Below, in pieces: positions 1-5,820 of a stretch of DNA of 8,272 nt (position 1 is the first letter of the stretch; the number at the start of each line of letters is the position of its first letter). The stretch comes from an uncultured Chitinophagaceae bacterium. GTDB taxonomy: Bacteria > Bacteroidota > Bacteroidia > Chitinophagales > Chitinophagaceae. The notes beneath the pieces are model-generated. The model had not been told where the DNA came from. It made no database searches and saw nothing but the letters and a program-made list of their open reading frames with translations. The stretch is taken from positions 1 through 8,272 of the forward strand of contig CAKSVK010000152.1 of assembly GCA_934502905.1 (NCBI GenBank), in the 5' to 3' direction. The position numbers and the translations under genes are program-made.

Positions 1-149
1 AGTATTTCAGTGAAGATTCATATAAAAAGGCTGATGAACCTAAAGAATTGTTGGTTGTTCCCAATGCAAGGCATATTGATCTGTATGACAGGACCGATCT
101 GATCCCATTTGATAAATTGGAACTATTCTTTAAAGAGCATTTAAAATAA
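1..149 (+). CDS. Alpha/beta hydrolase, C-terminal fragment (5' end outside window)
   Basis: The reading frame is open from the window edge (first full codon at 3) to TAA at 147-149 and gives the last 48 residues of a protein. They include LLVVPNARHIDLYD followed by DKLELFFKEHL. The small residue-x-x-H-x-D-L-Y-D pattern, 25-30 residues before an end that finishes in an F-F-K-x-H-L type helix, is the usual C-terminus of dienelactone-hydrolase/YcjY-like alpha/beta hydrolases. There the histidine is the catalytic-triad base. The nucleophile and acid residues lie outside the window, so substrate and localisation cannot be judged. The next gene starts 5 bases after the stop, so the two are almost certainly cotranscribed. 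The family call rests on this short motif only. Confidence 0.6.
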   Translation, partial: YFSEDSYKKADEPKELLVVPNARHIDLYDRTDLIPFDKLELFFKEHLK

Positions 150-154
150 GAGAA

Positions 155-622
155 ATGAAATGTTCAATTTTATCAATGATGCTTTGGGTATTCATGATAG
201 GCAGTGCCACATCTTGCGACAAAAGCGATGCTATTGTAAATACAGAAAACAATGGAGAGAATAATATGGAAAACGGTAAAATAAAAATAAGGGTCAATGC
301 ACAAGTCTTTACAGCAACACTTGCCGGCAATACTGCTGCAAAGGAATTTAAGGAAATGTTACCCTTGACAATCACTATGGTTGAACTGAACGGCAATGAG
401 AAATACTATGACCTGTCCAAAAGTCTTCCGGCAAAAGCCTGCAACCCCGGCACCATACAAAACGGAGATTTAATGTTGTACGGCTCGCGCACTTTGGTAC
501 TGTTCTATAAAACGTTTTCAACATCTTACAATTACACAAAATTGGGTCGCATAGATGATACACAGGCCTTGGCAACAGCCTTGGGCACAGGCAATGTAAC
601 CCTTACTTTTGCAAAGGAATAA
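155..622 (+). CDS. Cyclophilin-like fold lipoprotein (Cyclophil_like2 type)
   Basis: The gene encodes 155 residues. Residues 1-21 form a lipoprotein signal: a hydrophobic stretch ends in S-A-T-S-C with Cys21 as the lipidated residue, followed by a polar Asn/Glu-rich linker to about residue 41. Residues 42-154 match, from memory, the bacterial cyclophilin-like family: KIRVNAQVFTATL, then LPLTITMVELNGNEKYYDL, then NGDLMLYGSRTLVLFYK and the TKLGRID region. Members share the cyclophilin beta-barrel, but isomerase activity is not established for most and I do not assert it. Many homologues are cytosolic and begin near the domain; an in-frame ATG at 266 (Met38) would give such a form, but the convincing signal and the 5-base spacing favour 155. 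It sits between an alpha/beta hydrolase and an aldehyde reductase in an apparent operon. The gene looks richer in A and T than its neighbours by eye. Confidence 0.8.
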   Translation: MKCSILSMMLWVFMIGSATSCDKSDAIVNTENNGENNMENGKIKIRVNAQVFTATLAGNTAAKEFKEMLPLTITMVELNGNEKYYDLSKSLPAKACNPGTIQNGDLMLYGSRTLVLFYKTFSTSYNYTKLGRIDDTQALATALGTGNVTLTFAKE

Positions 623-653
623 AGCCGAATACTAAAAACAAATTTGACCAGTT

Positions 654-1709
654 ATGCATACATTTTCAATAAAAGCATTTGGAACAGAAGCGCCCGAAGC
701 AGATTTAAAGCAAATAAACATCAAACGCAGGGAAGTAACTGCCAAAGATGTGGAGATTGATATTTTGTATTGCGGTGTTTGCCATTCCGATATTCATACT
801 GCACGTAATGAATGGCCGGGAACCATTTACCCGAATGTGCCCGGACACGAAATCGTAGGGCGCATTACAAAAGTGGGTAACGGCGTTACCAAATTTAAAG
901 CAGGCGACCTGGCAGCCGTTGGTTGTATGGTAGATAGTTGCAGGGTGTGTGAAAGCTGTAAAGAGGGACTGGAAAATTACTGTGAAAACGGGATGACCGG
1001 TACATACAATTCGCCTGACAAACATTTAGGGATACAAACTTTTGGCGGTTATTCAGAACGGGTTGTGGTGGATGAGGATTTTGTTTTACGCGTACCGGAA
1101 AACCTTGACCCGGCAGCAGCAGCGCCTTTATTGTGTGCGGGTATTACCACCTATTCTCCGTTACGGCACTGGAATGTTGGCCCCGGAAAAAAAGTAGGCA
1201 TTGTGGGCATAGGTGGTTTAGGGCATATGGGCGTTAAGCTGGCAAAGGCAATGGGAGCCTATGTTGTGGTGATCACAACATCTGCCTCAAAAACAGCAGA
1301 TGCGATAAACCTTGGCGCTGATAAAGTGATCCTTTCTACCGATGATGAACAGATGAAAAACAATGCAGGCACCTTACATTTTATTTTAGATTGCGTATCT
1401 GCACAACATAACATCAATGCCTACCTGAAATTATTGAAAAGAGACGGTCAACTGACACTGGTAGGAGCGCCGGCGGAACCGCTGCCTGTGGAGCCGTTCA
1501 GCCTGATCCCCTCCCGAAAAAGTTTTTCAGGCTCTATGATCGGCGGTATTGCGGAAACACAGGAAATGTTAGACTTCTGCGGCAGCCATAATATTACTTC
1601 AACCATCGAACTTATCAGGATACAGGACATCAATACTGCCTATGAACGTATGTTAAAAGGTGATGTGAAGTATCGTTTCGTAATTGATATGGCTTCGCTG
1701 AAGAATTAG
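654..1709 (+). CDS. Zinc-dependent NAD(P) alcohol dehydrogenase, CAD/YahK-type aldehyde reductase
   Basis: This is a complete 351-residue medium-chain dehydrogenase of the usual family length, without a signal peptide, so cytosolic. The catalytic zinc ligands are Cys43 (in GVCHSDIH), His65 (in GHE) and Cys161. The structural zinc ligands are Cys96, Cys99, Cys102 and Cys110. The Rossmann dinucleotide loop is GIGGLG at 185-190. The second strand of that fold ends in VVVITTSASK, whose Ser/Lys pattern in cinnamyl-alcohol-dehydrogenase relatives goes with NADPH preference. The family, including E. coli YahK, reduces a broad range of aldehydes to alcohols. The true substrate cannot be read from the sequence. 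The start at 654 fits the family N-terminus; no Shine-Dalgarno is seen, which is normal for Bacteroidota. The gene lies 31 bases after the cyclophilin-like gene and is the last gene on this strand before a repeat-rich convergent gap. Confidence 0.93.
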   Translation: MHTFSIKAFGTEAPEADLKQINIKRREVTAKDVEIDILYCGVCHSDIHTARNEWPGTIYPNVPGHEIVGRITKVGNGVTKFKAGDLAAVGCMVDSCRVCESCKEGLENYCENGMTGTYNSPDKHLGIQTFGGYSERVVVDEDFVLRVPENLDPAAAAPLLCAGITTYSPLRHWNVGPGKKVGIVGIGGLGHMGVKLAKAMGAYVVVITTSASKTADAINLGADKVILSTDDEQMKNNAGTLHFILDCVSAQHNINAYLKLLKRDGQLTLVGAPAEPLPVEPFSLIPSRKSFSGSMIGGIAETQEMLDFCGSHNITSTIELIRIQDINTAYERMLKGDVKYRFVIDMASLKN

Positions 1710-1710
1710 C

Positions 1711-1921
1711 ACCATCATTTCGACCATTTCCTCCATCGTCACCCCGAATGGAACAAAGTGGTTCAGAATATTCGGAAGAGAGGTCTAACGACTGTGATGA
1801 ACAGAATTGCTTTCCCACACAACGGGATTTTTCCCTCGCAAGGAATGACGTAACCCCTCGACCATCATTCCGACCGCAGGGAGGAGCCTCACGATCATAA
1901 ACGATCATTTTTGTCAATGAC
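1711..1921. repeat. Degenerate intergenic repeat cluster with direct and inverted copies
   Basis: No gene is visible here. The core ACCATCATT[T/C]CGACC occurs at 1711-1725 and again at 1861-1875 (14 of 15 bases equal). Between them, CGTCACCCC at 1737-1745 faces GGAATGACG at 1842-1850; reversed, the latter is CGTCATTCC (7 of 9 equal), so the two bound a 114-base unit with imperfect terminal inverted repeats. ACGATCAT is repeated at 1891-1898 and 1901-1908. From memory, GTCATTCCGACC-GAGG-like intergenic elements are multicopy in some Bacteroidota genomes, so this may be a small non-autonomous or REP-like element. It lies between two converging operons and may form structure at the 3' ends of both transcripts. 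I see no clean hairpin-plus-T-tract terminator. Confidence 0.5.
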
Positions 1922-1968
1922 TACTGCACACATTTGAAAGATTTCTCTTCCCCCCTCCTTCATCGGGT

Positions 1969-2245
1969 TTATTGAAATAACGTGCGGTAATGAACATTCT
2001 CCTTATCCGCCCGGCAGCGCATGCATCGGAATGACATGGATAATTCACCTGACTGTATCCTTCTCCAAACGGATACTGCGTGTAATGGCACCGGACCGCG
2101 ACGCCGGCTTGCAGCAGGACCTTATGGCAGTTGTATCCGCCGCTGAACCTGTAGCCGCAGAGGACGACCTGCCCTTTTCCTGTGAACTGTTACAGGCAGA
2201 TAACAGCAAAAGACAGCCCCATATAAAAAAAAGTCCTGCTTTCAT
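1969..2245 (-). pseudogene. Probable remnant of a lipoprotein formylglycine-generating enzyme (SUMF1/FGE)
   Basis: A 66-residue frame (2045-2245) starts 32 bases after the stop of the lipoprotein sulfatase on the same strand. It opens with a clear lipoprotein signal (hydrophobic stretch, lipobox L-L-S-A-C, Cys18), a Ser/Ala/Thr-rich linker, then SCCKPASRSGAI and a stop. From memory, many Bacteroidota SUMF1-type enzymes begin with a signal, a linker and a CC-x-x-x-x-S-R segment of this kind, ahead of a catalytic domain of roughly 250-300 residues. That domain is absent. In the next frame (1969-2043) the DNA reads LSMSFRCMRC and ends at TAA, loosely resembling the G-F-R-C-V ending of FGE. The simplest reading is an FGE gene with a large internal deletion and a frameshift. 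The alternative is a short, intact lipoprotein of unknown role. Context supports the former, because FGE matures sulfatases such as the two upstream. Confidence 0.4.
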
Positions 2246-2246
2246 T

Positions 2247-2264
2247 TTTATTTATATAAATAAA
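2247..2264. repeat. 18-base perfect A/T palindrome between sulfatase and lipoprotein remnant
   Basis: The stretch is perfectly self-complementary, centred between 2255 and 2256, and made only of A and T. It occupies most of the 32-base gap before the start of the small lipoprotein frame. An A/T-only palindrome is weakly stable and can arise by chance in AT-rich spacers, so no function is claimed. Confidence 0.3.
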
Positions 2265-2277
2265 TCATCCGTTCAAT

Positions 2278-3924
2278 TTACAAACCGGAAATACGCAATG
2301 CAGCAGTATCCTGGTATTGGTTGATCAACGCCTTCAGATCAGCTTTCAGGTCTGTAACCAACTGGTCATCCTTTTTTGCTTCATAGATATTGTTTACCTC
2401 GCCGGGGTCCGTTTTCAGGTCGTATAATTCCCAGCTTTCCACACCACCATAAAATTTCACCAGCTTATACCGGCTGTTGCGGATACCAAAATGAGGATAC
2501 ACATGATGCGGCTCCGGAAACTCATAATAATGGTAGTAGATGCTCTTACGCCAATCTACCTTCTCTCCTTTCAGCACCGGCAGTAAGGACGTGCCCTGTA
2601 TATCCGCCGGCACTGTAATGCCTGCTGCATCCAGCAGGGTAGCCGACCAGTCCTGACCGATGGCAAAATCATCCACTACCGTTCCCGGCTTTACCACGCC
2701 CGGGTAACGGAATACAAAAGCAGTACGGAGCGATTGCTCATATATAAAGCGTTTGTCGAACCATCCATGTTCGCCCATATAAAAGCCCTGGTCGGAAGCA
2801 TATATTACGATGGTATTCTCTGACAAATTATGATCATCCAGGTATTGCAGTATCCTGCCGATATTCCTGTCCAGTGAATTGGCGGTTGCCAGGTAATCTT
2901 TCAGGTAACGCTGGTATTTCCATTCGGTCAGCGCCTTCCCTGAAAGCTTTTTATCCTTGAACTCCTTGCTGATGCCTGCATAATATGCAGCAGCCACTTT
3001 CTTCTGCTCGTCGTCCATGCGGGTAAACATACCATTGCGGAGGTAGTTCTCTACCTGCTTTTCCTGTTCAGGTGTAGGGGTGTTGTTGCCAAATCTTTGT
3101 TTTATCAGCTCTTTTTTCCTGTCTTCAAAATCGGCAGTGAAGCCGCCCCAATCCACGTCTACTTTCAGGTCTTCCCGCAGGCGCATGGTTTTTTCGATCG
3201 TCATATCCTGTTTGGCTGCCGCTTCCCGGCCTTTGTAATCATCATAAAATGTTTCCGGTATGGGGAAAGTTACAGAATCATACGCACCCAGGTCTTCCAG
3301 TGCCGGTTGCCATTCGCGGTGGGTTGCCTTTTGCCCTACGACCAGGAAAAATGGTTTTGTGGTATCCCGTTTGTTCAGCCAGTCCACAGAGAAATCGGTG
3401 ATGAGATCGGTGACATATCCCTTGTGCCGGGTGGTATCGTATTGCGTATTGATGAAATCAGGATTAAAATAATGTCCCTGGCCGGGTAAGAGGTTCCAGT
3501 AATCCAGTCCCTTGGGAACCGCACCCAGGTGCAGCTTTCCTACCCAGGCTGTCTGGTATCCGCTTTGCTGCAGCAGCTCGGGGAAAACATCCTGCGTGGC
3601 ATCGAACTTCCGCTCATTAACGGTATAGCCGTTGATATGGCTGTATTTACCCGTGAGCAGTATTGCCCGGCTGGGGCCGCAGATGGAGTTGGTGATAAAT
3701 GTATTTCTAAATAAAGCGCCTTCCTGGGCAATGCGGTCGATATTGGGCGTATTTGCCAACTTACTGCCATAAGCGCTGATGGTCTGGTAGGCATGATCGT
3801 CTGAAAAGATGAACACGATATTGGGTCGTTTATCGGCAGTTGTCCCACCCTTTTTACTTTCACAGGCAGCAAATACCAGCATAGTCAGGATGGTTGCGAA
3901 TGTAAACGTGTGATTCTTTTTCAT
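2278..3924 (-). CDS. Lipoprotein sulfatase, family S1, similar to N-acetylglucosamine-6-O-sulfatases
   Basis: This 548-residue secreted sulfatase hydrolyses a sulfate ester, probably on a glycan, in the periplasm or on the cell surface. The lipobox F-A-A-C puts the lipidated residue at Cys21. The alkaline-phosphatase-fold sulfatase domain starts at RPNIVFIFSDDHAY, with calcium ligands Asp42 and Asp43. Signature CGPSRAILLTGK gives Cys82 as the formylglycine precursor and Arg86 as its partner. Further active-site positions by motif are Lys130 and His132 (VGKLHL), His202 (THREW), Asp378 and Gln379 (ASDQG) and Lys391. PGQGHYFNPDFI and FYDDYKGREAAA recall the GlcNAc-6-sulfatase branch (SulfAtlas S1_11), from memory and without alignment. 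The subfamily is therefore tentative, the sulfatase call firm. It is second in an operon, 80 bases after another sulfatase. It needs a maturase to be active. Confidence 0.93.
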   Translation of the reverse strand: MKKNHTFTFATILTMLVFAACESKKGGTTADKRPNIVFIFSDDHAYQTISAYGSKLANTPNIDRIAQEGALFRNTFITNSICGPSRAILLTGKYSHINGYTVNERKFDATQDVFPELLQQSGYQTAWVGKLHLGAVPKGLDYWNLLPGQGHYFNPDFINTQYDTTRHKGYVTDLITDFSVDWLNKRDTTKPFFLVVGQKATHREWQPALEDLGAYDSVTFPIPETFYDDYKGREAAAKQDMTIEKTMRLREDLKVDVDWGGFTADFEDRKKELIKQRFGNNTPTPEQEKQVENYLRNGMFTRMDDEQKKVAAAYYAGISKEFKDKKLSGKALTEWKYQRYLKDYLATANSLDRNIGRILQYLDDHNLSENTIVIYASDQGFYMGEHGWFDKRFIYEQSLRTAFVFRYPGVVKPGTVVDDFAIGQDWSATLLDAAGITVPADIQGTSLLPVLKGEKVDWRKSIYYHYYEFPEPHHVYPHFGIRNSRYKLVKFYGGVESWELYDLKTDPGEVNNIYEAKKDDQLVTDLKADLKALINQYQDTAALRISGL

Positions 3925-3955
3925 ACAGAAGATAGTTTTTAATAATCTTTTTTAA

Positions 3956-3995
3956 CCATTAAAAAGTTAATGGGCATTAAAGCTTTCTCTTAATG
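3956..3995. repeat. Two adjacent small inverted repeats between the sulfatase genes
   Basis: CCATTAA at 3956-3962 pairs perfectly with TTAATGG at 3967-3973 across a 4-base loop. CATTAA at 3975-3980 pairs with TTAATG at 3990-3995 across 9 bases. They fall in the 80-base gap between the two sulfatases. Neither stem is followed by a T tract on the transcribed strand, so a classical terminator is unlikely. A weak processing or stabilising hairpin in the shared mRNA is possible, and chance in AT-rich DNA is the alternative. Confidence 0.3.
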
Positions 3996-4004
3996 ATTCA
4001 TTTT

Positions 4005-5531
4005 TTATTCAGGATAAGCCAACTGTCTGCCCGTCTTTTTATCCACCGGCATCAGCGCACCATATTCCGCCAGCTTCTGTCCGAGCAACCGGGTAAGCTC
4101 TTTTGTCAGCCCTGGATTTTTAGCAGACAGGTCATTCGTTTCTCCTATATCCCTTTGAAGGTCGTACAGGTAGGCTTTCCCGTTCCTTTGGTTATAGATC
4201 AGCTTCCATTTGCCTCTTCTCAGCGCACTGTGGTAGTTGATACCCGGGCCATCCGGGCTTCTCCATTTGTTGGGATAATGCCACACCAATACCCTTTCCG
4301 GGTCCGCCAGGGCGGTGTCCCGCAGGGCGGGCACAAAACTCTTTCCATCTATCTGCTGAATGACCTTACCATCACGGATTCCGGCAATTTCCAGCAAAGT
4401 AGGAAAAATATCCTCTGCTAACACATAATTTTTACTGACAGCACCCTGCTTTGCCACACCATCGTATTTCACAATCAACGGTACCCTGACTCCGCCTTCA
4501 TATACAGAACCTTTTCCAACATTCAGGGGGAGATTATGTGTATGAGCCGTTCCACCACGGGGAGGCGTAAGCGACAGCCCTCCGTTGTCGCTTGCAAAAA
4601 TAAATACCGTGTTTTTGTGTATATTCTTTTGTTTCAGGTAAGCCAGTATATCACCTACACTTTTATCCACACCTTCTACCAGGGAGGCATACCGGGCTTC
4701 TACGCTGTCCAGCCCCCTGTCCAGGTATGGCTGCAGGTATTTTTTATCTCCCATGATAGGTGTATGCACCGCATAATGCCCGAGGTTGAGAAAAAAAGGC
4801 TGATCCTTCGATACCGGGTAATCAATTGCCTTCAGGGCTTCTTTTGTCAACGCATCCGTCAGGAAAATATCGGTCTGGTAATAGGGCTCCAGGTCGGGCA
4901 CCGATTGAAAGCTGCCCTTACCGGGCATATTTCCATATTCCTCTTCCGGCAGGTAGCTCTGCGGGTGGCCGGCAGCGTGGCCTGCTACATTTACAATGAA
5001 CCCAACGTTGTGGGGGCTGGCTGCAGGTGTGCCCCTCGGCCCCCAGTGCGCTTTTCCTATATGTATGGTAAAATAACCGTTGTCCTTTAAAACCTGCGGT
5101 AACGGTGTGCCATAAAAACTGCGGGGAATACCCGGCTCAGGACTGAAACCATTGATATTCCAGGCAGCAGGGCTGAATTGTTCATCTTCCGCGTCTGTAT
5201 TGTGATCTTTCCGTGGTGATGTCCAGTTAGTGACCCTGTGCCGCGCCGCATTGACACCCGTTATCAGGCTCACGCGGGTGGGCGTGCATACCGGGGTCGT
5301 ATAGGCCTCGCGGAATATAATTCCTTCCCTGGCCAATTGTTCGATATGCGGCGTATGATACTTTTTATTGTTGGCAGTAACCTGTCCGGAAATAGGCAGA
5401 GAAAGATCGTTCCAACCCAGGTCATCCACGAGAAAGAAAATAATGTTGGGCCGGGTGGAGGACTGTGCCGCCGACGTTACAGCAACAGCACTTGTCCATA
5501 ACAATAAAAATAACTTTAGTTGAATAGCCAT
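4005..5531 (-). CDS. Secreted arylsulfatase-A-like sulfatase, family S1
   Basis: This complete 508-residue sulfatase has a signal peptide at about residues 1-22. The hydrophobic core ends in VTSAA, which suits signal peptidase I, and there is no lipobox Cys, so the product should be soluble in the periplasm unless otherwise exported. The domain opens with RPNIIFFLVDDLGWND (Asp36 and Asp37 bind calcium). Signature CTPTRVSLITG gives Cys82 (formylglycine precursor) and Arg86. Other active-site motifs are IGKAHWG (Lys160, His162), HTPIM (His256), ASDNGG (Asp315, Asn316) and GKGSVYEGG (Lys340). The C-terminal subdomain contains RRGKWKLIYN and LYDLQRDIGETNDL, normal for the family. The overall look is that of S1 arylsulfatases acting on galactose-type sulfates, but I cannot fix the subfamily. 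The start at 5531 is supported by an AGGAGA ribosome-binding site. It is first in the sulfatase operon. Confidence 0.93.
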   Translation of the reverse strand: MAIQLKLFLLLWTSAVAVTSAAQSSTRPNIIFFLVDDLGWNDLSLPISGQVTANNKKYHTPHIEQLAREGIIFREAYTTPVCTPTRVSLITGVNAARHRVTNWTSPRKDHNTDAEDEQFSPAAWNINGFSPEPGIPRSFYGTPLPQVLKDNGYFTIHIGKAHWGPRGTPAASPHNVGFIVNVAGHAAGHPQSYLPEEEYGNMPGKGSFQSVPDLEPYYQTDIFLTDALTKEALKAIDYPVSKDQPFFLNLGHYAVHTPIMGDKKYLQPYLDRGLDSVEARYASLVEGVDKSVGDILAYLKQKNIHKNTVFIFASDNGGLSLTPPRGGTAHTHNLPLNVGKGSVYEGGVRVPLIVKYDGVAKQGAVSKNYVLAEDIFPTLLEIAGIRDGKVIQQIDGKSFVPALRDTALADPERVLVWHYPNKWRSPDGPGINYHSALRRGKWKLIYNQRNGKAYLYDLQRDIGETNDLSAKNPGLTKELTRLLGQKLAEYGALMPVDKKTGRQLAYPE

Positions 5532-5534
5532 CGT

Positions 5535-5540
5535 TCTCCT
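5535..5540 (-). promoter_or_regulatory. Shine-Dalgarno site of the first sulfatase gene
   Basis: On the minus strand AGGAGA lies 3 bases before the ATG at 5531, within AAAGGAGAACG. Good Shine-Dalgarno matches are uncommon in Bacteroidota and are not seen before the other complete genes here, so this one helps fix the start of the arylsulfatase-like gene. Confidence 0.55.
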
Positions 5541-5590
5541 TTGTTTGTTGCATAAGATAAGAAATTAATGATTGCCGGCTAAACGATATC

Positions 5591-5602
5591 TGATTTAAAT
5601 CA
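5591..5602. promoter_or_regulatory. Palindromic site, candidate CRP/FNR-family operator (sulfatase side)
   Basis: A perfect 12-base palindrome, TGATTTAAATCA, contains TGAT-N4-ATCA. This is the inner eight defined bases of the FNR consensus TTGAT-N4-ATCAA. The outer bases here (C on the left, T on the right) do not match. Its centre is about 65 bases upstream of the arylsulfatase-like ATG on the minus strand and about 224 bases upstream of the cytochrome c start. It could act on the sulfatase operon, as a distal site for the nos operon, or not at all. Confidence 0.4.
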
Positions 5603-5616
5603 TTTCATCGGCACGT

Positions 5617-5659
5617 TTCAGATCAGCAATGTTATGAAGAAGGATACAACTGATCTGAA
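5617..5659. repeat. 10-base perfect inverted repeat with 23-base spacer in the divergent region
   Basis: TTCAGATCAG at 5617-5626 is the exact reverse complement of CTGATCTGAA at 5650-5659. Arm length and the 23-base spacer could suit a hairpin in RNA or a pair of protein half-sites roughly three helical turns apart (33 bases centre to centre). There is no T tract on either side to make it a terminator. A 31-codon frame (5634-5729) overlaps it, which I do not regard as a gene. Confidence 0.35.
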
Positions 5660-5721
5660 TTCCAAAATCAGAAATGCCGGTATCAGTAATACCAGGATAG
5701 CCTGCAAAAGCATTTTTATAG

Positions 5722-5743
5722 TTTTATGACTGGGGTCATAAAA
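5722..5743 (+). promoter_or_regulatory. CRP/FNR-family activator site of the nos operon (predicted)
   Basis: TTTTATGAC at 5722-5730 and GTCATAAAA at 5735-5743 are perfect 9-base inverted arms around TGGG. The core reads TGA-N6-TCA, the conserved recognition pattern of the CRP/FNR superfamily. ATGAC-N4-GTCAT differs from the FNR consensus only at the outermost and innermost base of each half. The centre, 5732.5, lies about 41.5 bases upstream of the start site expected from the -7 box at 5763-5770, the position of class II activators. Denitrification and N2O reduction genes are commonly switched on by such regulators in response to oxygen or nitric oxide. Which regulator binds here is unknown. 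Confidence 0.6.
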
Positions 5744-5762
5744 TACTCCTGGCTGCGGTATT

Positions 5763-5770
5763 TAGATTTG
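5763..5770 (+). promoter_or_regulatory. Bacteroidetes-type -7 promoter box of the nos operon
   Basis: TAGATTTG matches the Bacteroidetes primary sigma -7 element TAnnTTTG at every defined base. The expected start of transcription is near 5774, giving a leader of about 45 bases before the cytochrome c ATG at 5821. No TTTG-like -33 element is seen around 5738-5744, where the activator palindrome sits instead. That fits an activator-dependent promoter. Confidence 0.55.
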
Positions 5771-5820
5771 CTGCATCATCCCGAAGCGATGTAATTATCT
5801 AAACAACAAAACATCTACTG

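Noticed and set aside
1630..1917. A 95-codon minus-strand frame across the end of the dehydrogenase gene and the repeats.
   Set aside because: Arg/Gly/Ser-rich translation of repeat DNA with no domain; it overlaps the conserved dehydrogenase C-terminus.
1711..1921. Could the repeats be a CRISPR array?
   Set aside because: There are only two imperfect direct copies 150 bases apart, with no regular repeat-spacer pattern and no cas genes.
2031..2324. A 97-codon plus-strand frame spanning the sulfatase 3' end and the lipoprotein remnant.
   Set aside because: It crosses a real gene end and an AT-rich spacer on the other strand and shows no domain or signal.
3956..3995. A rho-independent terminator between the two sulfatases.
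   Set aside because: The stems are AT-rich, 6-7 base pairs long, and no T tract follows on the transcribed strand.
4536..5090. A 184-codon plus-strand frame opposite the first sulfatase gene.
   Set aside because: It lies inside a sulfatase gene with all catalytic motifs intact; the opposite frame has no recognisable domain.
5634..5729. A 31-codon plus-strand frame whose middle (KIRNAGISNTRIACKSIF) faintly recalls the N-terminus of a Fur-family regulator.
   Set aside because: It is too short, has no further Fur features after the stop, and overlaps the inverted repeats. The resemblance is within chance.
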